From: Pseudomonas sp. B21-048
GTDB lineage: Bacteria > Pseudomonadota > Gammaproteobacteria > Pseudomonadales > Pseudomonadaceae
Assembly: GCF_024748615.1 (NCBI RefSeq)
Contig: NZ_CP087168.1
Coordinates: forward strand, 5,394,001-5,458,000
Length of the DNA: 64,000 nucleotides
Direction of reading: 5' to 3'
Within the stretch, counting starts at the first letter, position 1. Each line of letters opens with the position of its first letter. The notes beneath the pieces are model-generated. The model ran no database searches, had not been told where the DNA came from, and saw nothing but the letters and a program-made list of their open reading frames with translations. A program made the translations under genes and the position numbers. This document shows positions 1 to 9,681 of the stretch, piece by piece.

Positions 1-1
1 C

Positions 2-151
2 AACCCTGATACCGATTTGCTGGCGGTCCGCCGTCAGGCTTTCAAGGAAGGCATGCGCAGTTTGCGCTTGTCGGGGGCGCAGAAAGTGGCGGCGGGTTTG
101 ACCACGATCGAAGAGGTGTTGCGAGTGACGCCGCAGAGCGAGCAGAAATAG
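2..151 (+). CDS. C-terminal end of a GspE/PilB-type secretion ATPase (partial)
   Basis: Only the last 49 codons and the TAG stop are in the window; the gene begins upstream of base 1. The translated tail contains the run EGMRSLRLSGAQKVAAG followed by TTIEEVLRVT. This is the typical end of type II secretion or type IV pilus assembly ATPases, where a conserved basic 'G(M)xxLRxxxxxKVxxGxTTxEEVLRVT' segment closes the C-terminal domain. Such hexameric ATPases sit on the cytoplasmic face of the inner membrane and power pseudopilus or pilus assembly. The Walker motifs and the tetracysteine zinc site are outside the window, so GspE cannot be separated from PilB-like paralogues here; the gene order around gcvP suggests a GspE-type protein. 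Confidence 0.75.
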   Translation, partial: NPDTDLLAVRRQAFKEGMRSLRLSGAQKVAAGLTTIEEVLRVTPQSEQK

Positions 152-171
152 GCCTGATGCTGGTAGGCGCT

Positions 172-236
172 GCCGCAGGTTGCGATCCTTTTATCTTGTT
201 TTTAAAAGCGAAAATCAAAAGATCGCAGCCTGCGGC
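172..236. repeat. Intergenic inverted repeat (REP-like)
   Basis: Two 16-base arms (172-187 and 221-236) are inverted copies of each other with one mismatch, separated by a 33-base AT-rich centre. It lies between the GspE-type stop and the DUF2388 gene. The structure could act as a transcript-end hairpin, and it resembles the palindromic repeats scattered elsewhere in the window. Confidence 0.6.
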
Positions 237-315
237 GAGCCGACTAACGTCACGGAACTCGATTGGGATATTGGCAATCAAAGCCCGCAGTTAAAACCCA
301 GTGGAGTCACCTTTT

Positions 316-636
316 ATGCGTCTCAAACTTGCTGTCGCTACCTTCGCCGTGTTGTCCCTCCCAGTCGGTTCGGCGATGGCTGATGACAGCTTTTTGCGTA
401 ACGTTCTTACGTCCGGTGCCACCACCGGTACGTCCTACCTGACCTCCAGGGATCATAAGCTGGTCGTCGCTGCCCAGGACGACGCCGGCAGCTTTGTCGC
501 CAGTGACGGCGCCATTCGCGGCCCGTACCTGGAAGCCGCCATGCAGAAAGTCCGCGCCGACAACCCTGGCCTGCAAGCCACGGACATGGAACTGGCGAAC
601 GCAATCCTGGCGAAGAATGCCATCGCCTCGAAATAA
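316..636 (+). CDS. DUF2388 family small secreted protein
   Basis: A 106-residue protein with a clear signal peptide (about residues 1-22, ending SAMA before DDSF), so probably periplasmic or exported. The mature part carries the pattern recognised in the Pseudomonas DUF2388 family: an N-terminal SFLRNVLTSGATTGTSYLTS segment, then VAAQDDAGSFVASDGAIRG and a helical end. No enzymatic motif is visible and the function of the family is unknown to me. ATG 316 is chosen over the GTG at 301 because a GGAG ribosome-binding site (303-306) lies nine bases upstream of it and because the signal peptide then starts normally. It stands alone between the GspE-type gene and the convergent gcvP. Confidence 0.85.
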   Translation: MRLKLAVATFAVLSLPVGSAMADDSFLRNVLTSGATTGTSYLTSRDHKLVVAAQDDAGSFVASDGAIRGPYLEAAMQKVRADNPGLQATDMELANAILAKNAIASK

Positions 637-671
637 GGTTCGTTGCTGAACAAAAAATGCGATCCATTTGA

Positions 672-780
672 TGATCGCTCCCACGCTCCGCGTGGTAGCA
701 CCGCCATGGACGCTCTGCGTCCGCTCTTGGGACGCGGAGCGTCCCGGGATGCATTCCCACGCAGAGCGTGGGAACGATCA
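672..780. repeat. Palindromic ~108-bp repeat, copy A
   Basis: First of five related elements in the window. It begins TGATCGCTCCCACGC and ends GCGTGGGAACGATCA, so the outer ends are inverted copies, with an inner pair of inverted GGACGC..GCGTCC arms. It fills the gap between the DUF2388 stop and the gcvP stop (convergent genes), where its hairpins could act in transcript ending. The left arm of this copy is the most diverged. Confidence 0.85.
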
Positions 781-791
781 GCCTCCCCCTG

Positions 792-3665
792 TCAGCGGTA
801 TTCGTCCACCGGCACACACGCGCAAAACAGATTGCGGTCACCGTAAACATTGTCCACACGGTTCACCACCGGCCAATACTTATGGGCCTTGGTATGCGCA
901 TCCGGCGTTACCGCCTGCGCGATGCTGTACGGCCGCTCCCAAACCCCGGTGATGTCGGCCAAGGTATGCGGTGAGCGTTTCAGCGGGTTGTCCTCCGCCG
1001 GCCAGTTGCCGTTCTGCACCTCGGTGATTTCCGCGCGAATACTCAGCATCGCGCCGATAAAACGGTCCAGCTCCGCCTTCGACTCACTCTCGGTCGGTTC
1101 GACCATCAACGTCCCCGGCACCGGGAATGACATGGTCGGCGCATGGAAGCCGTAGTCCATCAGGCGCTTGGCAACGTCCTCTTCACTGATTCCGGTCAGC
1201 GCCTTGAGCGGTCGCAAGTCGAGGATGCATTCGTGGGCCACTCGCTCGTTGCGCCCGGTGTAGAGCACTGGAAATGCACCCGCCAAATGCTGCGCCAGGT
1301 AATTCGCGGCGAGAATCGCCACTTCGCTCGCATCCGCCAGTTGCGGCCCCATCATCGCGATGTACATCCAGCTGATGGGCAGAATGCTTGCGCTGCCCCA
1401 AGGTGCCGCGCTCACCGCGCCGTTCTCCGGCAGCGGACCTTCGATTGGCACCACCGGGTGATTGGCGACGAATGGCGCCAGGTGCGCCCGAACGCCGATC
1501 GGGCCCATCCCCGGTCCGCCACCGCCGTGGGGAATGCAGAAGGTTTTGTGCAGGTTCATGTGCGATACGTCGGCACCGATGTCGGCCGGCCGTGCCAATC
1601 CAACCTGCGCATTAAGGTTGGCGCCATCCATGTACACCTGACCGCCGTGATTGTGGATAACTTCACAGATCTCGCTGATGCCTTCCTCGTAGACCCCGTG
1701 AGTCGACGGATAAGTCGCCATCAGGCAGGCGAGTTTGTCCCCCGCCTCCGTGGCTTTTTCCTTCAGATCATTCAGATCGACATTACCCCCCTCGTCGCAC
1801 TCGACGATCACTACCCGCATTCCGGCCATTTGCGCCGAAGCCGGGTTGGTGCCGTGGGCCGAGGACGGGATCAGGCAGATATCCCGCGCGCCCTGATGGC
1901 GGCTCTCGTGATATTTGCGAATCGCCAACAACCCGGCGTACTCACCCTGAGCGCCCGAATTGGGTTGCATGCAGATCGCATCGAAACCGGTGATCGCGCA
2001 GAGCCAGCGCTCCAATTCCTCGATCATCAAGGAATAACCCACCCCCTGCTCTTTCGGCACGAACGGATGCAGGTTGGCGAACTGCGGCCAGGTGATGGGG
2101 ATCATCTCGCTGGTCGCGTTGAGCTTCATGGTGCAGGAGCCCAGCGGAATCATCGATTGGTTGAGCGCCAGGTCCTTGTTCTCCAGCTGCTTCAGATAAC
2201 GCAGCATTTCGGTTTCGCTGTGATGAGCGTTGAACACGGGATGACGCAGATACGGCGTACTGCGCTGCAACCCGGCAGGAATGCCGGATGCCAGTGCTTC
2301 AGCGTCCAGGTCGTCGATGTTGAGCCCATGATCGGCACCGAGAAACACATTGAACAGCTTCGCCACGGTGGTTTCGTCACAGGTTTCGTCGAGGCTGAGG
2401 CCGAGCTGTCCACGGCCGAGAATGCGCAAATTGATCTGCGCCACCTGGGCACTTTCGATGATCGCAGTCTGAGTGCCACCGACCTCCAGGGTCAGGGTGT
2501 CGAAGAAGTGTTGGTTGAGACGTGTAATGCCGTGACGCTCCAGGCCAGCAGCGAGGATGCAGGTCAGCCGATGGACGCGCTGGGCAATCCGTTTGAGCCC
2601 TTCCGGGCCATGGTAGACCGCGTAGAAACTGGCGATATTGGCCAGCAGCACCTGAGCGGTGCAGATGTTGGAGTTAGCTTTCTCCCGGCGAATATGTTGC
2701 TCGCGGGTTTGCAGGGCCATGCGCAGGGCGACGTTGCCACGCGCATCTTTCGACACGCCGATAATCCGCCCGGGAATTGCCCGTTTGTATTCGTCGCGGC
2801 TGGCAAAAAACGCCGCGTGCGGGCCGCCGTAACCCATGGGCACACCAAAGCGCTGGGACGAACCGAATACCACGTCGGCACCCAGCTCCCCCGGCGGAGT
2901 CAGCATCAGCAGGCTTAGCAGATCGGTCGCTACACAGGCCAGAGCTTGCTGGGCATGCAAATGATCGATCAATGGGCGCAGATCACGCACTTCGCCATGG
3001 GTGTCGGGATATTGCAGCAGCGCGCCGAACACCTGATGTTGTTTCAAGTTATCCACAGCGTCGACGATCAGCTTGAAACCGAACCCTTCGGCCCGGGTCC
3101 GCACTACGGAAATGGTCTGCGGGTGGCAATTCTCATCGACGAAAAACAGGTTGCTCCTGGACTTGGCCACGCGCTTGGCCAGAGCCATGGCCTCGGCTGC
3201 CGCCGTGGCTTCATCCAGCAGCGAGGCGTTGGCCAGTTCCAGGCCGGTCAGGTCGATGGTCAACTGCTGGAAATTCAACAACGCTTCGAGCCGGCCTTGG
3301 GCGATCTCTGGTTGATAGGGGGTATAGGCGGTGTACCAACCGGGATTTTCCAGCACGTTGCGCAGGATGACGGCCGGCGTGAGGGTGCCGTGGTACCCCA
3401 TTCCGATCAGGCTGGTCCAGACCTGGTTCTGCTCGGCGTAGCCCCGCAGCTTGGCCAGTGCGGCTTCCTCGTCGAGGGCCGGCGGTAGATCCAACGGCCG
3501 GTTGAGGCGGATTCCCGGCGGCACCGTCTGCTCGATCAGTTCGACCCGGCTGCCAAGACCAAGGCTGTCGAGCATCGCCTGCTGCTCGGCGGCATCGGGG
3601 CCCAAGTGGCGGCGCAGAAAGGTATTGGGGTCGCGTAACTGGCTCAAGGACGGCAACTGGGACAT
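792..3665 (-). CDS. gcvP: Glycine dehydrogenase (decarboxylating), P-protein
   Basis: The 957-residue P-protein of the glycine cleavage system. It decarboxylates glycine with pyridoxal phosphate and passes the aminomethyl group to the lipoyl arm of GcvH. The length matches the single-chain proteobacterial form, made of two aminotransferase-like halves. The second half contains the PLP-lysine segment [20 protein letters not shown]. The start at 3665 ([20 protein letters not shown]) is chosen over an upstream ATG-like start at 3713 because GAGAGAG precedes it closely and the family begins there. Last gene of gcvT-gcvH-gcvP; 157 bases containing a hairpin repeat separate it from gcvH. Pseudomonas often has a second GcvP elsewhere. 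Confidence 0.97.
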   Translation of the reverse strand: MSQLPSLSQLRDPNTFLRRHLGPDAAEQQAMLDSLGLGSRVELIEQTVPPGIRLNRPLDLPPALDEEAALAKLRGYAEQNQVWTSLIGMGYHGTLTPAVILRNVLENPGWYTAYTPYQPEIAQGRLEALLNFQQLTIDLTGLELANASLLDEATAAAEAMALAKRVAKSRSNLFFVDENCHPQTISVVRTRAEGFGFKLIVDAVDNLKQHQVFGALLQYPDTHGEVRDLRPLIDHLHAQQALACVATDLLSLLMLTPPGELGADVVFGSSQRFGVPMGYGGPHAAFFASRDEYKRAIPGRIIGVSKDARGNVALRMALQTREQHIRREKANSNICTAQVLLANIASFYAVYHGPEGLKRIAQRVHRLTCILAAGLERHGITRLNQHFFDTLTLEVGGTQTAIIESAQVAQINLRILGRGQLGLSLDETCDETTVAKLFNVFLGADHGLNIDDLDAEALASGIPAGLQRSTPYLRHPVFNAHHSETEMLRYLKQLENKDLALNQSMIPLGSCTMKLNATSEMIPITWPQFANLHPFVPKEQGVGYSLMIEELERWLCAITGFDAICMQPNSGAQGEYAGLLAIRKYHESRHQGARDICLIPSSAHGTNPASAQMAGMRVVIVECDEGGNVDLNDLKEKATEAGDKLACLMATYPSTHGVYEEGISEICEVIHNHGGQVYMDGANLNAQVGLARPADIGADVSHMNLHKTFCIPHGGGGPGMGPIGVRAHLAPFVANHPVVPIEGPLPENGAVSAAPWGSASILPISWMYIAMMGPQLADASEVAILAANYLAQHLAGAFPVLYTGRNERVAHECILDLRPLKALTGISEEDVAKRLMDYGFHAPTMSFPVPGTLMVEPTESESKAELDRFIGAMLSIRAEITEVQNGNWPAEDNPLKRSPHTLADITGVWERPYSIAQAVTPDAHTKAHKYWPVVNRVDNVYGDRNLFCACVPVDEYR

Positions 3666-3769
3666 GACGGGCTCTCTCTTGACTGGCGCTCGGCGTCGAT
3701 GCAATGCGGTCAAACCAGCATAGCAGTCGCTGTCACAGTGCCTTGAAGAAGGAGTCGTATGTAAACGAT

Positions 3770-3812
3770 GTAGGAGCTGCCGAAGGCTGGGGCCGCGTTC
3801 GGCAGCTCCTAC
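3770..3812. repeat. REP-like hairpin between gcvH and gcvP
   Basis: Perfect 15-base arms (GTAGGAGCTGCCGAA and its inverse) flank a 13-base G/C-rich loop. The core CCGAAGGCT.GGGCCGCGTTCGG is shared with the elements at 33263 and about 46060. Being inside the gcv operon, it may adjust gcvP expression relative to gcvT and gcvH. Confidence 0.75.
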
Positions 3813-3822
3813 GGGGCGAGCA

Positions 3823-4206
3823 TTACTCGCCGATAGCAGCCTTGTAGGCCACCGGGTCGAGCAGGTTGTTCAGCTCGGAGGTATCGCTCGGCTCGAGTTT
3901 GAAGAACCAGCTGTCATAAGGCGCGCTGTTGACCAGTTCCGGATTGTTGGCCAACTCTTCGTTAACGGCAATGACGGTGCCGGAAACTGGCGAGTAGATA
4001 TCCGACGCAGCCTTGACCGACTCGACGACACCCGCAGCCTCACCGGCAGCGAACACTTTGCCGATTTCCGGCAGCTCAACGAACACTACGTCACCCAAGG
4101 CTTCCTGAGCATGGTCTGAAATACCCACTTTCACGCCGCCATCATGGTCTAGACGGGCCCATTCGTGACTTTCGGCAAAACGCAGGTCGACAGGGATTTC
4201 GCTCAT
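3823..4206 (-). CDS. gcvH: Glycine cleavage system H protein
   Basis: A 127-residue lipoyl carrier that shuttles the methylamine intermediate between GcvP and GcvT. The lipoylated lysine lies in [18 protein letters not shown], the signature of the hybrid lipoyl fold. Start ATG 4206 ([10 protein letters not shown]) is preceded by GAGGA; an in-frame start five codons earlier (4221) lacks a site. The length is normal for the family. It lies between gcvT and gcvP on the same strand, 50 bases from gcvT, and is probably co-transcribed with both. Confidence 0.97.
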   Translation of the reverse strand: MSEIPVDLRFAESHEWARLDHDGGVKVGISDHAQEALGDVVFVELPEIGKVFAAGEAAGVVESVKAASDIYSPVSGTVIAVNEELANNPELVNSAPYDSWFFKLEPSDTSELNNLLDPVAYKAAIGE

Positions 4207-4256
4207 GTTCTGTGTCCTCAAGAAAAATGTCAGCGGTCATTGCCCGCCAGAAAAAG

Positions 4257-5339
4257 TTAGATCAAGGTTTTGCCGTGGCGTACGAAGGTCGGTTTGACCA
4301 CTCGAACCGGGTACCACTTGCCACGGATTTCCACTTCAGCGCGGTCAGCGGTGGCCACCGGCACGCGCGCCAGTGCTATCGACTTGCTAAGCGTAGGAGA
4401 GAAACTACCACTGGTGATCTCCCCTTCGCCAACATCGGCGATGCGAACCACCTGATGCGCACGCAAAACTCCCCGTTCTTCAAGGACCAGACCGACCAGT
4501 TTGTGCTGCACGCCGGCAGCCAGTTCGGCTTCCAGGGCAGTGCGGCCGATGAACGGGCGCGTGGCCGGTTCCCAGGCAATGCTCCAGGCCATGTTGGAGG
4601 CTAATGGCGAAACGTCTTGATGAATATCCTGACCGTAGAGGTTCATGCCGGCTTCGACCCGCAAGGTATCGCGGGCACCGAGGCCGATCGGGGAAATGCC
4701 CGCACCCACCAGATCATTGAAGAACCCCGGCGCCTGATCGGCCGGCAGCACGATTTCCAGACCATCCTCACCGGTGTAACCGGTGCGCGCGATGAACCAG
4801 TCACCGTCGGTTTGACCTTCGAAATATTTGAGCTGCTGAATCAGCGTGCCACGGGACTGAGTCACCAGTTCGGCAATCTTGTGCCGGGCGTGAGGCCCTT
4901 GAATGGCCAGCATCGCCAACTCGGAGCGCTCGTTGAGCTGCACATCGAAGTCGCCGAGATGAGCTTGCATCCAGGCCAGATCCTGATTGCGGGTGGAGGC
5001 ATTGACCACCAGGCGATAACCGTCCTCGAGACGATAGACGATCATGTCGTCGACGATGCCGCCGTGCTCGTTGAGCATGGCGCTGTAAAAGGCACGGCCG
5101 GGGCTGTGCAGACGTTCGACGTCATTGGCCAGTAAATACTGAAGCCAGGCCTTGGCCTGAGGGCCGTCAACATCGATCACGGTCATGTGGGATACATCGA
5201 AAACCCCGCAATCGCGGCGCACCTGATGGTGTTCCTCGACCTGAGAGCCGTAATGCAGAGGCATGTCCCAACCGCCAAAATCGACCATCTTCGCGCCGAG
5301 GGCGAGATGAAGGTCATACAGAGGCGTACGCTGTCCCAT
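4257..5339 (-). CDS. gcvT: Aminomethyltransferase (glycine cleavage T-protein)
   Basis: A 360-residue tetrahydrofolate-dependent aminomethyltransferase that releases ammonia and forms 5,10-methylene-THF from the GcvH-bound intermediate. N-terminal MVDFGGWDMPLHYGSQVEEHHQVRRDCGVFDVSHM is the diagnostic folate-binding start of GcvT (quoted in overlapping parts: FGGWDMPLHY, then GVFDVSHM). The fold continues with ARTGYTGEDGLEIVLP and GLGARDTLRVEAGMNLYG, and a C-terminal barrel. It is the first gene of the gcv operon; the 156 bases upstream, shared with the end of an ABC permease gene on the same strand, must hold the promoter. I looked for a glycine riboswitch there and found no convincing match. 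Confidence 0.97.
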   Translation of the reverse strand: MGQRTPLYDLHLALGAKMVDFGGWDMPLHYGSQVEEHHQVRRDCGVFDVSHMTVIDVDGPQAKAWLQYLLANDVERLHSPGRAFYSAMLNEHGGIVDDMIVYRLEDGYRLVVNASTRNQDLAWMQAHLGDFDVQLNERSELAMLAIQGPHARHKIAELVTQSRGTLIQQLKYFEGQTDGDWFIARTGYTGEDGLEIVLPADQAPGFFNDLVGAGISPIGLGARDTLRVEAGMNLYGQDIHQDVSPLASNMAWSIAWEPATRPFIGRTALEAELAAGVQHKLVGLVLEERGVLRAHQVVRIADVGEGEITSGSFSPTLSKSIALARVPVATADRAEVEIRGKWYPVRVVKPTFVRHGKTLI

Positions 5340-5495
5340 GGGTTTCTCCTTCCGGGCGTGGCGAAGGTGCGGACGGGCGCTGCACGGGGTGAAATACCTG
5401 TAAATAAAGGCTTTCAGCCGATTTCAGCGACCCGGTCTGAAGGACGGACCGCACCGAATGCCGCGCATTGTAGCCGCAAGGTGTAGGACTGACAC

Positions 5496-7112
5496 CTAGG
5501 TGTTTCGATGCGCCGACCTTCTGATCAGTCCGATGACCGGTAACAGCCCAACCAAAACCAGGGTCAGTGCCGGCAACGAGGCCCTCGCCCACTCGCCCTC
5601 GCTGGTCATTTCAAAGATGCGCACCGCCAGCGTGTCCCAGCCGAACGGGCGCATCAGCAGGGTCGCCGGCATTTCCTTGAGCACGTCGACGAACACCAGC
5701 AACGCAGCACTCAACGTGCCCGGCAGCAGCAGCGGCAGATACACTTTGAAAAACAGTCGTGGCCCACTGACGCCAAGGCTACGTGCTGCTTCGGGCAATG
5801 ATGGCCGTATTCGCGCCAGGCTGCTTTCCAGCGGTCCGTAAGCCACGGCGATGAATCGCACCAGATAGGCCAGCAACAACGCCGACAGACTGCCCAGCAG
5901 TAACGGTTTGCCCGCGCCGCCAAGCCAGCCTGACAACGGGATCACCAGTTCGCGATCCAGGTAACTGAACGCCAGCATGATCGACACCGCCAGTACGGAG
6001 CCTGGCAACGCATAACCAAGGTTAGCCAGACTGATGCCGGAACGGATCGCCCGGGTCGGCGCCAATCGACGGGCAAAGGCGAGCACCAGAGCGACACTGA
6101 CGGTGATCAACGCCGCCATACCGCCCAGGTACAGGGTATGCACGATCAATCCGGCATAGCGCTCATCCAGATCGAAGCGCCCGCGTTGCCAGAACCACAC
6201 CATCAGTTGCAGCACGGGAATGACGAAGGCGCAGGCGAATACCAGACCACACCAGCTCATGGCCGCCAGCGCCTTGACCCCGCGCAGGTGATACAACGCC
6301 TTGACCCGTGGCCGTTCGTTGCTCGCCCGGTTGGCCCCGCGGGCACGGCGCTCGCCATACAGCACGACCATCACCACCAACAGCAACAGGCTGGCCAGTT
6401 GCGCCGCGGTGGAAAGGCTGAAGAAGCCGTACCAGGTTTTGTAGATAGCGGTGGTGAACGTATCGAAGTTGAACACCGACACCGCACCAAAATCCGCCAG
6501 GGTTTCCATCAGCGCCAACGCCACCCCCGCGCCGATGGCCGGACGTGCCATGGGCAACGCCACACGCCAGAACGCCTGCCATGGGGATTGCCCAAGGACT
6601 CGCGCTGCTTCCATCAAGCCTTTGCCCTGAGCCAGGAAAGCGGTACGCGCCAACAGGTAAACGTACGGATAGAAAACCAGCACCAGCACCAGAATCACAC
6701 CGCCGGTGGAGCGCACTCGCGGCAGCCTCAGACCGCTGCCGAACCATTCACGCAACAAGGTTTGCACGGGGCCGGCAAAATCCAGCAGGCCGACAAAGAC
6801 GAAGGCCAGCACGTAGGCAGGAATCGCAAAGGGCAGCATCAGCGCCCAATCCAGCCAACGCCGCCCAGGGAATTCGCAAAGGCTGGTGAGCCAGGCCAGG
6901 CTGACGCCCAGCAGCGTTACGCCGAAACCGACACCGAGGACCAGCGTGAGGGTATTGCCCAGCAGTCGCGGCATCTGGGTGTCCCACAGGTGGGACCAGA
7001 TCTGCTGATCGATGGTTTGCCAGGAAAGAAGCAGGACGCTCAGGGGCAGCAGGACCAGCGCAGCAATGGCGAAGACCAGGGGATACCAGCGGCGTTGAGC
7101 GGGGTGGGCCAA
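5496..7112 (-). CDS. Iron(III) ABC transporter permease, fused two-domain type
   Basis: A 538-residue inner-membrane protein with two copies of the BPD_transp_1 permease fold, as in FbpB/AfuB/SfuB. Each half carries an EAA-type loop: EAARVLGQSPWQAFWRVALP in the first and EAARSLGVSGPRLFFKVYLP in the second. About twelve hydrophobic segments are apparent. It should work with the binding protein encoded upstream (7290-8294); no ATPase gene is adjacent, so the ATP-binding subunit must be elsewhere. I use TTG 7112 (AHPAQRRWYPLVFAI follows), with GAGAG eight bases upstream; a longer reading to 7160 would run into a repeat element and looks artificial. Confidence 0.93.
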   Translation of the reverse strand: MAHPAQRRWYPLVFAIAALVLLPLSVLLLSWQTIDQQIWSHLWDTQMPRLLGNTLTLVLGVGFGVTLLGVSLAWLTSLCEFPGRRWLDWALMLPFAIPAYVLAFVFVGLLDFAGPVQTLLREWFGSGLRLPRVRSTGGVILVLVLVFYPYVYLLARTAFLAQGKGLMEAARVLGQSPWQAFWRVALPMARPAIGAGVALALMETLADFGAVSVFNFDTFTTAIYKTWYGFFSLSTAAQLASLLLLVVMVVLYGERRARGANRASNERPRVKALYHLRGVKALAAMSWCGLVFACAFVIPVLQLMVWFWQRGRFDLDERYAGLIVHTLYLGGMAALITVSVALVLAFARRLAPTRAIRSGISLANLGYALPGSVLAVSIMLAFSYLDRELVIPLSGWLGGAGKPLLLGSLSALLLAYLVRFIAVAYGPLESSLARIRPSLPEAARSLGVSGPRLFFKVYLPLLLPGTLSAALLVFVDVLKEMPATLLMRPFGWDTLAVRIFEMTSEGEWARASLPALTLVLVGLLPVIGLIRRSAHRNT

Positions 7113-7130
7113 GGAAAGCTCTCGTTTAAA

Positions 7131-7237
7131 TGATTGTGCCCACGCTCTGCGTGGGCACACATCTTGTGACGCTCTGCGTCACGCCTCGACGCGGAGCGTC
7201 GGTGGATGCGTTCCCACGCAGAGCGTGGGAACGATCA
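7131..7237. repeat. Palindromic ~108-bp repeat, copy B
   Basis: Second copy of the element seen at 672-780, between the iron-binding protein stop and the permease start. The right end GCGTGGGAACGATCA is exact; the left half is diverged but still pairs with itself (CCCACGCTCTGCGTGGG). It sits inside a presumed operon, so it may reduce permease expression relative to the binding protein. Confidence 0.85.
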
Positions 7238-7289
7238 GGTCGGCAGGGACGCCGCCGACTTCATTCTGTGGCGCAGTATATCGACAGAC

Positions 7290-8294
7290 TCAGTTCCAGC
7301 CAGCCCGATCCATCATCCGGATCGCTTCTGCCTGACGCTTGCCAGCCACTTCCACCGGCAGGGTATCGGCAACGAACTTGCCCCAGGCCGCTACTTCAGC
7401 TGAAGGCTGAACGACAGGGTTGGCCGGGAATTCCTGGTTCACGTCAGCGAAAATCTTCTGTGCTTCAGGCGTGGTCATCCACTCCACCAGCGCCTTGGCA
7501 GCTTGCGGGTGCGGCGCATGTTTGGTCAGGCCGATGCCCGACAGGTTGACATGTACGCCACGGTCACCCTGATTCGGCCAGAACAGCTTCACCGGCAGGT
7601 CCGGCTTCTGTTTGTGCAGACGACCGTAGTAGTAAGTATTGACGATGCCAACGTCGCATTGGCCGGCGTTGATCGCCTCCAGCACGGCAATGTCATCGGA
7701 GAACACATCAGTGGACAGGTTGTTGACCCAGCCATTGAGGATCTTCTCGGTTTTCTCGGCGCCATGGACTTCGATCAGGGTGGCGGTCAGGGACTGGTTG
7801 TAGACCTTCTTCGCCGTGCGCAGGCACAGACGGCCTTCCCACTGCTTGTCGGCCAGCGCTTCGTAGGTGCTCAGCTCGCCCGGTTTCACCCGGTCGGTGG
7901 AGTAGGCGATGGTCCGCGCCCGCAGGCTCAGGCCGGTCCAGGCATGGGAGGAAGCGCGGTATTGCAGTGGGATGTTGGCGTCGATCACCTTGGAAGTGAA
8001 CGGCTGGAGGATGCCCATCTGCTCGGCCTGCCAGAGGTTGCCGGCATCGACGGTCAGCAGCAGATCGGCGGTGGCATTTTCGCCCTCGGCCTTGATCCGC
8101 TGCATCAGCGGCGCTTCCTTGTCGGTGATGAACTTCACCTGCACGCCGGTTTTCTGGGTGTAGGCATCGAAGACCGGTTTGATCAGCTCATCGATACGCG
8201 AGGAGTAAACCACCACCTCGTCGGCGGCCTGGACGGCGGTGCTGCCAATCAGGGTCAGGGCCAGTGCGGTCAGTAGACGCTTGGGTGCCAACAT
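7290..8294 (-). CDS. Iron(III) ABC transporter periplasmic binding protein
   Basis: A 334-residue substrate-binding protein of the FbpA/IdiA/AfuA ferric-binding family. A signal peptide covers about residues 1-23 (ending VQA before ADEV). The mature start [21 protein letters not shown] is a close family match, as is [19 protein letters not shown]. The tyrosine pair NTYYYG in the second lobe fits the iron-coordinating tyrosines of the family. It delivers ferric iron to the permease encoded downstream; a palindromic repeat separates the two genes. A degenerate Fur-like palindrome lies just upstream (about 8326-8346), which fits iron control but is weak. Confidence 0.93.
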   Translation of the reverse strand: MLAPKRLLTALALTLIGSTAVQAADEVVVYSSRIDELIKPVFDAYTQKTGVQVKFITDKEAPLMQRIKAEGENATADLLLTVDAGNLWQAEQMGILQPFTSKVIDANIPLQYRASSHAWTGLSLRARTIAYSTDRVKPGELSTYEALADKQWEGRLCLRTAKKVYNQSLTATLIEVHGAEKTEKILNGWVNNLSTDVFSDDIAVLEAINAGQCDVGIVNTYYYGRLHKQKPDLPVKLFWPNQGDRGVHVNLSGIGLTKHAPHPQAAKALVEWMTTPEAQKIFADVNQEFPANPVVQPSAEVAAWGKFVADTLPVEVAGKRQAEAIRMMDRAGWN

Positions 8295-8323
8295 GGAAGC
8301 GGTCTCTCGAATGGGGAAGTGAG

Positions 8324-8346
8324 CGCAAATGATAAGGACTCACATT
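8324..8346 (-). promoter_or_regulatory. Possible Fur operator upstream of the iron-binding protein
   Basis: An imperfect palindrome with AAATG and CATTT ends around a TGAGTCCTTAT centre lies 30-50 bases before the binding-protein start. It matches the 19-base Fur consensus only in part. The placement and the iron-uptake role of the gene support it, not the sequence alone. Confidence 0.3.
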
Positions 8347-8454
8347 TAGCTTCTCAATCGAACAGTTTGCGGAGAAGTTACCAAATGTTGCACGGGTAAG
8401 GATATGAGGTGGCTGATCTGCCGCCATCGCGGGCAAGCTACCGCAGCGAAAATT

Positions 8455-9678
8455 TCAAGCCTTGGCAAGCGCCGGCAGATCCCCGATCAACCCAAGCGCC
8501 TCACGCACGAACAACGCCTTGGCCTCGGGCATCTGATCGACCATCTTCAATCCGGTATTACGCAACCAGCGCACTGGTAACGGATCGGCCTGGAACAGTC
8601 GCTCGAACCCTTCCATCGCCGCCATCAACGCCAGGTTGTGAGGCATGCGCCGACGCTCATAGCGACTGAGCACTTTCACGTCCGCCAACCGCTCACCCCG
8701 CGCGGCCGCTTGCAGCAGCACTTCGGCCAGCACTGCGGCATCGAGGAAACCGAGGTTCACGCCCTGCCCCGCCAACGGATGGATGGTGTGGGCCGCATCG
8801 CCGATCAGCGCCAGGCCTTCAGCCACATACCGCTTGGCATGACGCTGACGCAGCGGCACGCACAGGCGCGGGTCAGCGCTGAGCACTGTGCCGAGGCAGC
8901 CTTCGAAGGCCCGTTCCAGCGCCTTGCAGAAGCCTTCGTCGTCCAGCGCCATCAGGCGTTCGGCTTCGCTCGGCGTGGTCGACCAGACGATCGAGCACCA
9001 ATCCTGCCGGCCGTCCCGTTCCAGCGGCAGAAACGCCAGAGGGCCGTTGTCGGTGAATCGCTGCCACGCCGTCATTTGATGAGGTTTTGCACTGCGCACA
9101 CTGGTGACGATCGCGTGGTGCATGTAATCCCATTCGCGGGTCGCGACACCGGTCAGACGCCGCACCGCCGAGTTGGCACCATCCGCCGCAATTACCAAAG
9201 GCGCCCGCAAGGTGCGACCGTCGGCCAGGGTCAGCAGCCAATCGTCACCGGAGCGGCGCATCTGCTCCAGACGCGCATTGGCCAGCATCCCGAGATCGCA
9301 GTCGTGCAGCCGGTCGAGCAAGGCGTCCTGAACCACGCGGTTCTCGACAATATGCCCGAGCACGTCGGCATGCACACTGGTCGCCGAGAAATGGATCTGC
9401 CCGGTGCCGCTGCCGTCCCAGACGTGCATGTCGGTGTACGGACTACTGCGCCGACTGGCAATGCCATCCCAGACGCCCAGACGTTCGAGTATTCGCTGGC
9501 TGGCCGCCGACAAGGCGCTCACCCGTGGTTCGAACGGAGCCTGCCCATAGAAGGGTTTGACGCTCAGGGGGCTACCGTCCAACAGCAGGACTTCAAGCCC
9601 ACTGTTTTGTAACGCCAGCGCCAGGGCACTGCCGACCATTCCGGCTCCGACAATCAGCAGATCTGCGCGCATTTCCAT
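8455..9678 (-). CDS. ubiI: FAD-dependent ubiquinone hydroxylase (UbiI/VisC type)
   Basis: A 407-residue flavin monooxygenase of the UbiH/UbiF/VisC/COQ6 family, which hydroxylates the aromatic ring during ubiquinone synthesis at the inner membrane. Visible motifs are the N-terminal dinucleotide site GAGMVGSALALALQ, the central VIAADGANSAVRR (DG motif), and the C-terminal flavin site GDAAHTIHPLAGQGVNLGFLD. It is the second hydroxylase of the pair, downstream of ubiH with about 110 bases between. In P. aeruginosa the equivalent gene (visC) is assigned to C5 hydroxylation as UbiI; the call here rests on family and position. Start ATG 9678; an in-frame ATG two codons later is also possible. Confidence 0.88.
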   Translation of the reverse strand: MEMRADLLIVGAGMVGSALALALQNSGLEVLLLDGSPLSVKPFYGQAPFEPRVSALSAASQRILERLGVWDGIASRRSSPYTDMHVWDGSGTGQIHFSATSVHADVLGHIVENRVVQDALLDRLHDCDLGMLANARLEQMRRSGDDWLLTLADGRTLRAPLVIAADGANSAVRRLTGVATREWDYMHHAIVTSVRSAKPHQMTAWQRFTDNGPLAFLPLERDGRQDWCSIVWSTTPSEAERLMALDDEGFCKALERAFEGCLGTVLSADPRLCVPLRQRHAKRYVAEGLALIGDAAHTIHPLAGQGVNLGFLDAAVLAEVLLQAAARGERLADVKVLSRYERRRMPHNLALMAAMEGFERLFQADPLPVRWLRNTGLKMVDQMPEAKALFVREALGLIGDLPALAKA

Positions 9679-9681
9679 GCT

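Noticed and set aside
643-974. Small open frames across repeat copy A
   Set aside because: The translations come from the palindromic repeat (PTLRVV, HAERGND and similar strings) and recur in the other copies in different contexts, so they are not genes.
1143-2918. Plus-strand 591-codon open frame opposite gcvP
   Set aside because: It is the antisense of gcvP, a clear full-length enzyme. High GC produces long open frames on the opposite strand; the translation is rich in His, Arg and Gln and matches no family.
5340-5495. Glycine riboswitch before gcvT
   Set aside because: I looked for the conserved glycine aptamer core on the minus strand and did not find it. The gap has a possible -10 (TACAAT, minus strand at 5467-5472) but no paired aptamer architecture. 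A covariance search with the glycine riboswitch model would settle it.
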